A stretch of DNA of 64,000 nucleotides from Paracoccaceae bacterium (GTDB lineage: Bacteria > Pseudomonadota > Alphaproteobacteria > Rhodobacterales > Rhodobacteraceae): assembly GCA_033344815.1 (NCBI GenBank), contig JAWPMR010000001.1, forward strand, positions 296,136 to 360,135. The letters are read 5' to 3'. The first letter of the stretch is position 1. Every line of letters begins with the position of its first letter. The notes beneath the pieces were generated by a model. It saw only the letters and a list, made by a program, of their open reading frames with translations. It did not search any database and had not been told where the DNA came from. This document shows, piece after piece, positions 1 to 9,130 of this stretch. A program made the position numbers and the translations under genes.

Positions 1-2011
1 GCACAACTGTTGTGCTGTCCTTTTGCAGCAGGATCGCCGGTCCTTGAAACGGTTTATCCACAGGCAGCCTATCGCGCCGGTAAATGCTGGTCTCGAGGCT
101 TTCCAGACGTCCCGCCACCCTGAATACGCAGGCGCGTTTGTGTAGCAGTGCGGTTTCAAGAGTGCCGGTATCCAGAGCCGGCATTTGTTCGAGTTTTGAT
201 AGATTGCCAAGCGCCGTAACACGCAGATTAACCAGTTCAATCGGGCTGGTTTGGAACGCATGACCATATTCGGCGGCGTGGATGTCGTGAAACTGAGACC
301 AGACGCCCGCGAGGGCATCATCGTCCAAGTCGCCCTTCGGGAAAGGTACCTTGAGTTCATACCCCTGCCCGACGTAACGCAGATCCCCAAACCGTGTGAA
401 ACTCACCCCGCTTGCATCAATCCCGTCATCGGCGAACCGTGCAGCAAGTTCCGCCTCCATCGTCACGAAATCGGCGTTGATCCGGGTGAGGTCGCAGGTA
501 GTGGAGACCTGAAACTGCGTCCGAATTGCGTCATATTTCAGATCAGCCGTCAGTAAGCCCATCGCGGAGGTGATGCCGGGAAAGGGCGGTACGATCACTT
601 CGGGAATTTGCAACATTGCGGCCACTTCGCAGCCGTGCAGCGGTCCGGCCCCGCCCATCGCCACAAGGGCAAATCCGCGGGGGTCTATGCCTTTTTGCAC
701 TGTACGGGATCGTATGGCATTGGCCATGTTGGCGTTCAGAATGGTCAATACCCCCTCTGCAGTTTCCAATGTGTCCATCCCCAGTTGCATGGCCAAATCC
801 GCAATCACCGTCTGCGAAGCCGTCGCATCCAATCCCATTTCACCTCCCAGAAAATCGTCCGGTTCCAAACGACCCAGCACCAGATTCGCATCCGTTACTG
901 TCGGTTGTGTTCCGCCAGTACCATAGGCCGCAGGACCTGGCACCGCACCGGCACTTTGCGGACCAACGCGGAAAGCGCCGCCTTTGTCTACATGGGCGAT
1001 GGAACCGCCGCCGGCCCCAATGGTGTGAATGTCCAGCATTGGCATCAACAAGGGAAAACCAGCGATGGAAGTGGACCGGGCGTCTGTCTCGACAAATGCC
1101 CCATCCACCGCAATGCCAATATCGGCCGAGGTGCCACCAATATCAAAGGTGATCAACCGATCGCGCCCGCATTGCGACCCCACCCAGCCTCCACCCAGAA
1201 CGCCTGCTGCCAAGCCGGACATCAATGTCAGCGCAGGATTTTCGGTGACCATTCGCGGGGTCGCGACACCACCATTTGACGCCATGATGCGAAGATCTCC
1301 CTTGATCCCCAATTGCGTCAGCGCGCTGCCCAGATCGGTGATATAAGACCCGACTTTCGGGCCGACAAAACTGGCCAATGCCGCCGTGGTAAAACGTTCA
1401 AACTCACGAAATTGCGGTGAAATCGATTGCGATGTTGTGACAAAAGCCTTTGGCATCACCTCTTGCACAATGGCTTTGGCGCGCTGCTCATGCGCTGGGT
1501 TAAGATATGAAAACAGAAAGCAAATGGCGACCGACTCCACTCCTTCCGCCTGAAGCTGTTGCGCAGCAACACGCACCCCGGCCTCATCCAGCGGCACGAT
1601 TTCTGCTCCCGTGGGCGGGGTCAATCGACCCGCAACCGTCTTGCGGTATCGCCGCTGGATCAATGGTCGGTTTTGCCATGGCAGCTCCTGCATGATCGAA
1701 TAATGCTCAACCCGCTGATGCCGCCCGATGTGAAGCACGTCACGAAACCCGTCATTCGTGATCATGCCCGCGCGGGCACCCTTGCCCTCGAGAACGGCAT
1801 TGGTGGCGGTGGTCGTCCCATGAAAGACATGTCCGACATCGCCCAGATCCACCTGATTTTGATCGCATAATGCTTTGATCCCGGCGATGACACCGCGCGA
1901 CGGATCATCCGGGGTTGTCGCAACCTTATGTATGCCCAATTTCCCCTCTTGCTGATCAAAATAAATCAGGTCTGTGAAGGTTCCCCCCACATCAACACCT
2001 ATTGTTTTCAT
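1..2011 (-). CDS. Hydantoinase/oxoprolinase subunit A (partial, C-terminus outside window)
   Basis: The reverse strand is open without a stop from an ATG at 2011 to the window edge, about 670 codons; the C-terminus lies beyond position 1. The protein opens with the ASKHA nucleotide-binding motif VDVGGTFTDLIYFD, then VFHGTTTATNAVLEGKGA, and later FDIGGTSADIGIAVDG and IGAGGGSIAHVDKGG, the order found in HyuA of the hydantoinase/5-oxoprolinase family. These enzymes open cyclic amide (lactam or hydantoin) rings with ATP, usually together with a HyuB subunit, which would lie off the window. The substrate cannot be read from sequence. It diverges from the quinone reductase-like gene at 2302 and is a paralogue of the HyuA at 46508-48601. 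Confidence 0.9.
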   Translation of the reverse strand, partial: MKTIGVDVGGTFTDLIYFDQQEGKLGIHKVATTPDDPSRGVIAGIKALCDQNQVDLGDVGHVFHGTTTATNAVLEGKGARAGMITNDGFRDVLHIGRHQRVEHYSIMQELPWQNRPLIQRRYRKTVAGRLTPPTGAEIVPLDEAGVRVAAQQLQAEGVESVAICFLFSYLNPAHEQRAKAIVQEVMPKAFVTTSQSISPQFREFERFTTAALASFVGPKVGSYITDLGSALTQLGIKGDLRIMASNGGVATPRMVTENPALTLMSGLAAGVLGGGWVGSQCGRDRLITFDIGGTSADIGIAVDGAFVETDARSTSIAGFPLLMPMLDIHTIGAGGGSIAHVDKGGAFRVGPQSAGAVPGPAAYGTGGTQPTVTDANLVLGRLEPDDFLGGEMGLDATASQTVIADLAMQLGMDTLETAEGVLTILNANMANAIRSRTVQKGIDPRGFALVAMGGAGPLHGCEVAAMLQIPEVIVPPFPGITSAMGLLTADLKYDAIRTQFQVSTTCDLTRINADFVTMEAELAARFADDGIDASGVSFTRFGDLRYVGQGYELKVPFPKGDLDDDALAGVWSQFHDIHAAEYGHAFQTSPIELVNLRVTALGNLSKLEQMPALDTGTLETALLHKRACVFRVAGRLESLETSIYRRDRLPVDKPFQGPAILLQKDSTTVV

Positions 2012-2301
2012 CGCCTGTCCCCGCCTTCAACAATCCGCGCCTTCTTACGCCATTACAGCACCCTAACACATCGGGACGCCTTGCGAAGATGTCTCATGAA
2101 GCCTTGAGGTGCCCAATGCGGCAGCAAGGCTGAGGATATCGCCTATAATTTGGGTGATCATGATCGATAGGTTTAGAAACAGACCCAAAAAACTGATGGC
2201 ACACCCAATACGTCGGCCCGAGGAAACAAAGGACCGCTGATTCATCGTCAATCTGTTCGATTGATGCTATTGCTTGCAAGTCTTGAGGAAGAGGAGCCCC
2301 T
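2012..2301. promoter_or_regulatory. Divergent intergenic region between hyuA-like and quinone reductase-like genes
   Basis: These 290 bases separate two divergent genes and must hold both promoters. A strong Shine-Dalgarno stretch (GAGGAAGAGGAG) ends a few bases before the ATG at 2302. No open frame here resembles a protein, and no convincing operator palindrome was found. Confidence 0.5.
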
Positions 2302-3282
2302 ATGCGCGCAGTTGTGTTTGAGAGACCGGACGGCGATCCCGGTTCAACCGTGGTCAAGGATGTGCCGGAGCCTGTTGTTGGATCCGGCGATGTGCTAGTG
2401 AAGGTCGCTTATGCCGGGTTGAACTATGCCGATCTGATGATGCGCCAAGGGGTTTATCCGCATCCGAAAGGATATCCTCTTGTGGCCGGGCTGGAACTGG
2501 CTGGCACCGTCGTGTCGGTTGGATCAGACACCGCTGGGATTGCACCCGGCGCGCGGGTCGCGGCCTTTAGTGAAGACGCCGGGGCTTTTGCTGAATTCTG
2601 CGCGGTACCGGTGGAGCGGATCATCCATCTGCCAGACGACATCGGGCTGGATGTGGCCGCAGCCGCCTATGTACAAGCCTTGACTGCCTGGAACCTACTG
2701 CACACGGTCAGCAAGACCAATCCAGACGATGTAGTTCTGATCCATGCGATCGGGGGCGGTGTCGGTCTGTATTTGACGCAACTGGCCAAGGCTGCCGGGG
2801 CCGTCGTCATCGGGACGGTTGGCACATCGGGAAAGGAGGCCCGCGCGCGAGAGTATGGCGCCGATCTTGTGGTCCATCGCGATGAGGCTGATTTCGTGGC
2901 CGAGGTTTTGAACTTCACGCAAGGACGTGGCGTGGACAAAGTCGTTGACTCAACCGGGGCAACAATTCTGGACCGCAGTTTTGACGCCATCCGACCTCTC
3001 GGGCATGTGGTAAGTTATGGTGAGGCAGAAGGCCCGCCGCTGCCAAATCTATGGGAACAACTGGTCCGGAAATCGTTGACTTTCACCCGAATGCATCTGG
3101 GGCATCTCGACTATGGGTCTGAGGCATGGTCGAGCGGCGCAACACAGGTGCTGTCTGCGATCAGTGATGGCTCGTTGAAGGTGCCGATTGAAGGCACTTA
3201 CACATTGGACAGCGTTGGCGACATGTTTGAGGCCCTCGCCTCGCGGACCCTCTCCGGCAAGGTGATCCTGAAGCTGTCTTGA
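2302..3282 (+). CDS. NADPH:quinone reductase-like zinc-independent medium-chain dehydrogenase
   Basis: A 326-residue protein of the MDR superfamily. The N-terminal GroES-like half carries VKVAYAGLNYADLMMRQGVYP, the usual quinone-oxidoreductase form without catalytic zinc ligands. The Rossmann half has HAIGGGVGLYLTQLAKAAGA near residues 148-167 for NADPH binding. Length matches the family (about 320-330). Members reduce quinones or enones with NADPH in the cytosol; the substrate here is unknown. The start is supported by a purine-rich ribosome binding site just upstream. It faces the amide operon tail by tail, so co-regulation with that operon is not implied. Confidence 0.88.
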   Translation: MRAVVFERPDGDPGSTVVKDVPEPVVGSGDVLVKVAYAGLNYADLMMRQGVYPHPKGYPLVAGLELAGTVVSVGSDTAGIAPGARVAAFSEDAGAFAEFCAVPVERIIHLPDDIGLDVAAAAYVQALTAWNLLHTVSKTNPDDVVLIHAIGGGVGLYLTQLAKAAGAVVIGTVGTSGKEARAREYGADLVVHRDEADFVAEVLNFTQGRGVDKVVDSTGATILDRSFDAIRPLGHVVSYGEAEGPPLPNLWEQLVRKSLTFTRMHLGHLDYGSEAWSSGATQVLSAISDGSLKVPIEGTYTLDSVGDMFEALASRTLSGKVILKLS

Positions 3283-3445
3283 TGGTGTAGCGGAAGGCGT
3301 CAGACAAGCGCGGATGCTGGTGAGCGCCTGCGTCGCTGCTGTGGAGACCTCTGGTGACGGCGCTCCATCAAAGAAGGCAGCGGGCATTTCATCCCGTGTC
3401 TCGCAGATCTCACGCCATCATCGCAGTGGCCCGATACCAGACTGA

Positions 3446-4207
3446 TCAGAGTTGCACGCCTTTCGTCAAAGCCCCGTCAATCACCAGATTAGTGCCCGTT
3501 GTGAAACTGGAGCAAGGAGCCGATAAGAACACCACACCAGCAGCGACTTCCTCCGGCGTCCCCATGCGCCCCATCGGGTTCATGCCGAGGGCCTCGGCAA
3601 ACAAGTCCGGGTTGCCCTCCTCGATCTGCTCCCAGATACCCCCCGGGAAATAGGTATTGCCCGGCGATACTGTATTGGCGCGGATGCCCTTGTCAGCCAG
3701 TTTGAACGCGAGGCCTTGAGCGTAATGCACCAGTGCGGCCTTGAACCCGCCGTAGGCCGGGCCGGTGAAGTCAATCTCCCGCCCTGAGACGGATGAAATC
3801 AGGGTGATGGCGGCGTGATCCGATTTTTCCAACCAGGGCATCGCAGCATTCACCAGTCGGACGGAATGCATCATGTCAACATTAAAGCCAGCTTGCCAGG
3901 CGGCCTCGTCATCCGTTACTGCGAGTGCCGAAACATTGGCCACAACCACGTCGATACCCCCCAGCGCGGCGGCACTCTCGCCAACCCAGGTTTCGAGCGC
4001 TTCCTTATCCGACACATCAACCGAGGCCCCGAGACAGGTGGTGCCATGCGCCTTGAGACCTGCCACTGCGCTGTCGACCTCATCCGCGTTGCGCGCGCAG
4101 ATGGCAACATTGGCCCCTTCTCGCGCAAACAGATCCGCGCAGCGTTGCCCGATGCCCTTGCTGCCCCCGGTGATCAGAACGTTCAGCCCGTTTAATCCAA
4201 GATCCAT
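3446..4207 (-). CDS. Short-chain dehydrogenase/reductase (SDR)
   Basis: A 253-residue classical SDR. The cofactor motif TGGSKGIG lies near the N-terminus, the catalytic Ser is in LISSVSG, and the Tyr-Lys pair is in YGGFKAAL. The frame is open 32 codons further upstream, but the ATG at 4207 is chosen because it starts the family-typical N-terminus and follows an AAAGGGGAACG ribosome binding site; the same style of site precedes the next gene upstream. It is the last gene of the amide operon, 14 bases after the acetamidase-like gene. A role in oxidising or reducing a product of amide breakdown is inferred only from position. Confidence 0.88.
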   Translation of the reverse strand: MDLGLNGLNVLITGGSKGIGQRCADLFAREGANVAICARNADEVDSAVAGLKAHGTTCLGASVDVSDKEALETWVGESAAALGGIDVVVANVSALAVTDDEAAWQAGFNVDMMHSVRLVNAAMPWLEKSDHAAITLISSVSGREIDFTGPAYGGFKAALVHYAQGLAFKLADKGIRANTVSPGNTYFPGGIWEQIEEGNPDLFAEALGMNPMGRMGTPEEVAAGVVFLSAPCSSFTTGTNLVIDGALTKGVQL

Positions 4208-4221
4208 TGTCGTTCCCCTTT

Positions 4222-5208
4222 TCAGACCAGATAGCGTTTTAGAATGGAGGCCCCAACTGAATATTTCGGATCCACCATGTTCCCAAGACGCACCTTGCCA
4301 CACATGGTCAGCAGCATATACGCCTCTTCCTCGCTTTGTCCTGTCTGGGCCGCGACCCAGCGCACCAACTCGCGGTATGCAATACGCGCGGCATCCTCCA
4401 AAGGTCGGGCACTGCCGATGAACATCATCGCTTCTTCGGTTTCAAGCTGCGGCCAGGCGTTACCATGCCCTTTGATCAGATCGATATGCAAAACGACAGT
4501 TGCGGGAATTTCAAGGGCCACACCGCAAAGCTCGCCATCCCCCTGAATGGCGTGACAATCGCCCACGTAAAGATACCCGCCCGGCGTATTCACGGGCAGA
4601 TAGATGATCGCGCCAGGCGCCACGTCCGGCAAATCCATATTGCCGCCGTAGTAATCCGGTTGGAGCGATGAAATCGCCTCAATCTCCGGTGCGGTGCCAA
4701 TGGTGCCGATGAAGGGTTCATATGGCAGGGTCAGCGTATCCGACCAGTGAACGCCATTCTCATCCACAACCACCTTCTTGACGATCTCAGGCAATGGCGC
4801 GTTCAGCATTGCGGTCTGCCCGGTCGACACCAGGCCGCCGAATTCCGGGATCAGGCAGGTGGTGCCCACAGGCTGCGGTCCACGCGGCGTGATCGAGACA
4901 ATCCGCACGGCCAGCGCGTCACCTTTTTCAGCCCCGCGCACGTGAATGGGTCCTGATTGCGGGTTCAGAAAGGGAAATTGCAAGATGTCGGAGGGTTTGT
5001 CCTGATCCGTAACGATTTTGCCCTCAAAGGCGTCATGGGTTTCTACCGTCACAACGGCGCCGGGATCCACTTCGATCACCGGATCTACATAAGGCCCATA
5101 GACATAGTGAAAAGTCTCTTGGTCGCCGATGCTGATGCCGTGGGACGCCCCTTGCGCCCCGCCAGCAACACCTTGCCGCGCCATAAGTGAAGTCTTGAGC
5201 CAGTCCAT
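4222..5208 (-). CDS. Acetamidase/formamidase family protein
   Basis: A 328-residue member of the FmdA/AmdA family, metal-dependent hydrolases that release ammonia from formamide, acetamide or related short amides. Recognisable stretches include GDALAVRIVSITPRGPQ, GATIYLP-like (here GAIIYLPVNTPGGYLYVGD) followed by CHAIQGDGELCGVALE, the core fold signature of the family. The start at 5208 has a GGGGGACGAC site before it. It sits between the NTF2-like gene and the SDR in the amide operon and is the third predicted amide hydrolase of the operon, unrelated in fold to the two amidase-signature enzymes. Confidence 0.9.
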   Translation of the reverse strand: MDWLKTSLMARQGVAGGAQGASHGISIGDQETFHYVYGPYVDPVIEVDPGAVVTVETHDAFEGKIVTDQDKPSDILQFPFLNPQSGPIHVRGAEKGDALAVRIVSITPRGPQPVGTTCLIPEFGGLVSTGQTAMLNAPLPEIVKKVVVDENGVHWSDTLTLPYEPFIGTIGTAPEIEAISSLQPDYYGGNMDLPDVAPGAIIYLPVNTPGGYLYVGDCHAIQGDGELCGVALEIPATVVLHIDLIKGHGNAWPQLETEEAMMFIGSARPLEDAARIAYRELVRWVAAQTGQSEEEAYMLLTMCGKVRLGNMVDPKYSVGASILKRYLV

Positions 5209-5271
5209 AGTCGTCCCCCGTAAGTGTCTGTGTGCGCTAGACCTGTGATATTACGTGAATATGGTCTGATG

Positions 5272-5748
5272 TCACGCGGCGGCCACAGGAAATCGTTCGC
5301 CCGCATCCGGTGCCCGACCCGGCAACCATGTCTCATGAATGTGAGACCATGCAACTCCCAGCGGTGCGTCATCCTTGACGCAGAAAAGAGCCGTGGATAT
5401 CCGAGCCGACTGCTCAGCGCCCAAGTCATGCCATTCCTCATAGCTGATCAGCGCGCAATCCCGCCACGCCTGCAAGATGGCCACGTTTTCCACGCGGATC
5501 GCAAAGGTTTCCCCCTGCCGCGCCAAGACACCATGAATGGATCTGAACTCCTTCAACAAGGCGGCGCGTTCGGTAACGGTGCCCAGCGGGCTGACCACAC
5601 GGCAAGGGTCACCCAGCGCATTGGCAAAAGGCGCAAACCCCTGAGACGTTGCGGGTAAAGTCCCACATAGCCAGTCTTGCAACACCTGATGCAAACGATG
5701 CGTTTCTTGCACACAACGCTGCGCGAAATCATCCATCGGTGATTTCAT
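5272..5748 (-). CDS. NTF2/SnoaL-like small protein of unknown role (DUF4440-like)
   Basis: A 158-residue protein beginning MKSPMDDFAQRC. A frame extending further upstream exists, but this start fits the family-like N-terminus and overlaps the end of the ABM gene by 20 bases; the alternative ATG at 5736 overlaps the ABM stop by 8 bases. The pattern SPLGTVTERAALLKEFRSIHG, then VENVAILQAWRDCALISYEEWH and an ending HIHETWLPG resembles the cone-shaped NTF2-like fold (DUF4440/SnoaL). No catalytic residues can be assigned. Tight overlap with the ABM gene suggests translational coupling, so the two may act on the same intermediate. Family assignment is by pattern only. Confidence 0.7.
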   Translation of the reverse strand: MKSPMDDFAQRCVQETHRLHQVLQDWLCGTLPATSQGFAPFANALGDPCRVVSPLGTVTERAALLKEFRSIHGVLARQGETFAIRVENVAILQAWRDCALISYEEWHDLGAEQSARISTALFCVKDDAPLGVAWSHIHETWLPGRAPDAGERFPVAAA

Positions 5749-6025
5749 GGCATATGTGCAGCACAACATCACCTTCAATAATCCCAGGTGCACGTGCAAA
5801 GAACCGCGCAACGGCTTCCGATCCGTTGTGTATGTCCTTGGCGTTGACATCCGCAAACCGCTCGTAAGTTGTGAAAATATCAGGTGTTTCAAGGCTTTGA
5901 GAGATGTGAAAGCCAATTGTCCCAGGCTCTTTTGCAGCCACATGCGCAGCTACATCCAATAGCGCGCTGCGTAAGGCTTCGCGCTGGCCAGGCTTGGCGC
6001 GTATAATAGCGGTAATTGTAATCAT
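5729..6025 (-). CDS. Antibiotic biosynthesis monooxygenase (ABM) domain protein
   Basis: A 98-residue single-domain protein. MITITAIIRAKPGQREALRSAL at the N-terminus and EPGTIGFHISQSLETPDIF followed by TYERFADVNAKDIHNGS are typical of the ABM dimeric ferredoxin-like fold (YgiN-like quinol monooxygenases). Such proteins are cofactor-free or haem-associated oxygenases, or simply small-molecule binders. The start has a strong GGGGGGCTT site. It lies between amidase 1 and the NTF2-like gene in the amide operon. What it would oxidise in amide metabolism is unknown. Confidence 0.87.
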   Translation of the reverse strand: MITITAIIRAKPGQREALRSALLDVAAHVAAKEPGTIGFHISQSLETPDIFTTYERFADVNAKDIHNGSEAVARFFARAPGIIEGDVVLHICHEITDG

Positions 6026-6082
6026 AAGCCCCCCAAAAGACCACGGGCCGAATCTGCCTATCGGGCCCGTGGTTTAGTACAG

Positions 6083-7636
6083 TTACTGTGCCGGCGTGAG
6101 TTCAGGTTTGACAGCAGCTTGAGCGCCACCCGTCCAATCAACACTGGCCTCAAAGGCTGCGGCCGCTGCATAAATCGTGCTTTCGGTATAATCGGCACCG
6201 GTCAGCATCAGACCAACCGGCAAGCCGTCAACCTGACCGCATGGGATGGACATTGATGGATGGCCCGTGACGTCAAACTGCGCGGTATTGGCAATCATCT
6301 CGAAAGCGCGCGAAATCACTTCCGTGATCGGAGCGCCGGGTTCGGGCAGCTTTGACGCGGTGATGGGCAATGTCGGCATCAACAACAAATCATATTTTTC
6401 AAAAGCCGTATCATAGCTCGCTTTCACTTTGCGCGCGATGTTCTGCGCTTTGGCGTAGTAACGCCCGTTGTAGTGATCAATGCCATACTGCCCAATCATC
6501 ATGCAGATTTTCAGGCTTTCGGAGAGATCATCCGCTTTATGGCGCCAATTGGCGTGGAAATCCATCAGACCCACATCATAGGCCCCCTTCCAGTTCATGC
6601 CCATGCCGTTGCCCTGCATCATCTGCCATTGCAGACCCTCAATGGCGATTGGTGCCCAGACAGCACCCGCCAGAAGGTGATCAGGAATAGAAACCTCCTC
6701 AACGATAGCACCGAGACCGCGATAGGTTTCTGCCGCTGCGCGCGCCGCATCTTCGACGCCGGGCATCAGGTTGGCCGCGACAAAACCTTCGCTCAGCACA
6801 CCAATTTTCATCCCCTTTACACCGCGATCCAGCGCGTCGGTATAGGTATCGACCTTGGGTGCGTATTGGCGTGGATCAAGTCCGTCAGCCCCGGCCAGCA
6901 CTTCGAGCATCAGCGCGTTATCTGCCACGTTGGCGGTCATCGGGCCGGTGTGATCAATGGTGCTCTCAATTGGCATGACGCCAGTATAGGGCACCAGACC
7001 GTGGGTCGCCTTCATCCCCGCTATGCCGCAATAAGAAGCGGGCATCCGGATCGAGCCGCCCTGATCACCGCCGATGGCCAAATCAACTTCGCCAGCGGCG
7101 ACAAGGGCCGCACTGCCCGAAGAGGACCCGCCTGCGGAATAGCCCATTCTGCGCGGATTATGCACCATGCCTGGTTTGGAGGTGTGACTGCCACCGGACA
7201 GGCAGAAATACTCGCACACCGCCTTGCCCTGAATACTCGCCCCCGCGTCCAGCAGCCGTGTCACGATGGTTGCATCTGCCACTGGCACGAAACCCTCAAG
7301 GGTTGATGCGCCGTTGGTCATTGGCACGCCAGCAAGGGCAACATTGTCTTTCAACGCGACACTCATACCTTTGAGTTTGCCCTCAGCTGCGCCCTTGACC
7401 TGTACCTTACGCGCCCATGCGCCAAAGGGGTTTTCAGCCGCCTCCGGCGCATATCCAGACGTGCGAGGATAGGTAACGGGTGGCGTGAAATCAGGAGTGT
7501 CGTCCACCACATCATAAGCGTCAAAGTTGGCCTGCATCAAACTATGGTATTCGGTGGCCTGCTCTGGCGTCAGGCTCATGCCCAAGCTATTGGCGATGTC
7601 CATAACCTGATCTACTGTAGGTCGCGTAATGGTCAT
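6083..7636 (-). CDS. Amidase-signature enzyme (amidase 1 of the operon)
   Basis: A 517-residue amidase-signature hydrolase. The Ser-cisSer-Lys triad is visible: Lys in [11 protein letters not shown] (about residue 96), the cis-Ser in GGSSSGSA (about 171-173) and the nucleophile Ser in [11 protein letters not shown] (about 195). These enzymes release ammonia or amines from carboxamides. Length is normal. It lies 68 bases downstream of the last transporter ATPase and is clearly paralogous to amidase 2 at 12381-13910, sharing long stretches around the nucleophile. The pair brackets the transporter genes, suggesting imported amides are the substrate, but chain length or ring preference cannot be read. 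Confidence 0.93.
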   Translation of the reverse strand: MTITRPTVDQVMDIANSLGMSLTPEQATEYHSLMQANFDAYDVVDDTPDFTPPVTYPRTSGYAPEAAENPFGAWARKVQVKGAAEGKLKGMSVALKDNVALAGVPMTNGASTLEGFVPVADATIVTRLLDAGASIQGKAVCEYFCLSGGSHTSKPGMVHNPRRMGYSAGGSSSGSAALVAAGEVDLAIGGDQGGSIRMPASYCGIAGMKATHGLVPYTGVMPIESTIDHTGPMTANVADNALMLEVLAGADGLDPRQYAPKVDTYTDALDRGVKGMKIGVLSEGFVAANLMPGVEDAARAAAETYRGLGAIVEEVSIPDHLLAGAVWAPIAIEGLQWQMMQGNGMGMNWKGAYDVGLMDFHANWRHKADDLSESLKICMMIGQYGIDHYNGRYYAKAQNIARKVKASYDTAFEKYDLLLMPTLPITASKLPEPGAPITEVISRAFEMIANTAQFDVTGHPSMSIPCGQVDGLPVGLMLTGADYTESTIYAAAAAFEASVDWTGGAQAAVKPELTPAQ

Positions 7637-7703
7637 TTTCTTTTCTCCTCTAGGTCAGTTTCATTGGGTCGCTGCGCGGGCCAAAAACATAAGGTTTGAC
7701 CCC

Positions 7704-8411
7704 TTATGCCGTAGTCATACCCACAAATTCGGCAACAGTTTCGGGGTTTTGTAAATCCTGTGGCGCAAGTTCACCGGTGATAGCCCCCTTTTGGATAATC
7801 AGGACGCGGCCAGAAAGCGCGGCGATAAACTCAAGATTTTGCTCGACCAGGACAAGGGACAACCCACGCTGGCGCAGCACTTTCAAAGTATCCACGATCT
7901 CTTCGAGGATCGAGGGTTGAATTCCCTCCGTTGGCTCATCAAGCAACATCAGCTTGGGTCTCGCGCACAGGCACCGCGCCAGCGCCAGCAGCTGTTGCTC
8001 CCCGCCCGACAAGGCCCCACCGCGCCGATCCAGCAGGCGTTGCAGACGCGGGAACAGCCCCAATATATCTTCCAGCAGCGACATGTCCTCATTGGAACTG
8101 CCCGCCATGCCCATCCGCAAATTCTCCTGCACTGTGAGGTCCGGAAAAATCTGTCGTCCTTGCGGCACAAGGCCAAGGCCTGCGCGCGCGCGTTTATGGG
8201 GTGCGAATTTTGTCACATCCTGGCCATCAAATTGGATCTTCCCATCGGTCGCCGGTAAATGGCCCATAATGGTGTTCATGAGCGTGGTCTTGCCCATGCC
8301 GTTGTGGCCCAGAATCCCGAGGAACTCGCCCTCCTTTACGCTGAGCGTCACGCCGGCAAGAATCGGGATGCGGCCGTAGCCGGAATGAAGCGCGTCTACT
8401 TCAAGGATCAT
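7704..8411 (-). CDS. ABC transporter ATP-binding protein (LivF/UrtE type), amide operon
   Basis: A 235-residue ATPase of the branched-chain amino acid/urea transporter class. Walker A is GHNGMGKTT, the signature is LSGGEQQLLALAR and Walker B is LMLLDEPTEG. LVLVEQNLEFIAALSGRVLI holds the switch region. It overlaps the preceding ATPase gene by 4 bases. With the second ATPase, two permeases and a periplasmic amide-binding protein it forms a complete HAAT-family importer. Gene order (binding protein, permease, permease, ATPase, ATPase) is that of urea and short-chain-amide transporters. Confidence 0.93.
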   Translation of the reverse strand: MILEVDALHSGYGRIPILAGVTLSVKEGEFLGILGHNGMGKTTLMNTIMGHLPATDGKIQFDGQDVTKFAPHKRARAGLGLVPQGRQIFPDLTVQENLRMGMAGSSNEDMSLLEDILGLFPRLQRLLDRRGGALSGGEQQLLALARCLCARPKLMLLDEPTEGIQPSILEEIVDTLKVLRQRGLSLVLVEQNLEFIAALSGRVLIIQKGAITGELAPQDLQNPETVAEFVGMTTA

Positions 8412-9130
8412 GCGGCCAACCCCTTGCCCAAATAGACATCTCGCACCCGCTGGTCCTCCAGCACAACACTCACATCATCTTCAATCAACACGGCTCCCTG
8501 ATGCAGAACAGTCACTTTCCTGGCGATCATCTTGATAAACTGCATGTCATGCTCCACCACAATCAAGGCCCGGCTCCGATTGATCTCCACGATCAATTCG
8601 GCGGTGCGTTCCACCTCTTCATGTGTCATGCCCGCCGCAGGCTCATCCAGCAGAATCAACTCAGGTTCGCCTGCCAGAACGGTGCCAATCTCCACCCACT
8701 GACGTTGCCCATGGGCCAGTTTCCCAACCTCTTTGCCCGCAATACCTGTCAGACGCAGGTCGCTCAGAATCTTGTCAGATAGCTCTGTCGCAAAGGCGGG
8801 CGTATGTTTATGGCGCGCCGCGATCCACAGGTTTTCCCGCACGCTCAGAGCGTTGAAGACGTTCGGCACCTGCGTTTTGATCCCAACTCCTTTGCGCGCA
8901 ATTTCATGGGGCAATGCGCCTGAAATATCCGCACCGCGCAATTCCACCGCGCCTTCGGAGGGACGCAATTGCCCCGTCAGAAGCTTGAAAAATGTCGACT
9001 TTCCAGCCCCATTTGGCCCGATCAGACAGCGCAGTTCAGATTCCTGCAAAGCAAAATCCACGGTATTGACCGCCGTGACACCGCCAAAACGCACCGTCAG
9101 GCCACGGGTTTGCAATAAAGGGGTGCTCAT
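8408..9130 (-). CDS. ABC transporter ATP-binding protein (LivG/UrtD type), amide operon
   Basis: A 240-residue ATPase. Walker A is GPNGAGKSTFFKLLTG. The signature loop reads LAHGQRQWVEIG, the LxHGxxQ variant common in UrtD rather than the LSGGQQ of LivG. Walker B is LILLDEPAAGM. Both neighbours overlap it by 4 bases (ATGA type), so the five transporter genes are translated together. The UrtD-like signature supports urea or short-chain amide as the transported class over branched-chain amino acids; the exact ligand remains open. Confidence 0.93.
   Translation of the reverse strand: MSTPLLQTRGLTVRFGGVTAVNTVDFALQESELRCLIGPNGAGKSTFFKLLTGQLRPSEGAVELRGADISGALPHEIARKGVGIKTQVPNVFNALSVRENLWIAARHKHTPAFATELSDKILSDLRLTGIAGKEVGKLAHGQRQWVEIGTVLAGEPELILLDEPAAGMTHEEVERTAELIVEINRSRALIVVEHDMQFIKMIARKVTVLHQGAVLIEDDVSVVLEDQRVRDVYLGKGLAA

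Noticed and set aside
608..1279. Long plus-strand frames across 250-1350
   Set aside because: The minus strand here encodes a continuous HyuA-like protein; these frames are antisense shadows with His/Gln/Pro-rich nonsense composition.
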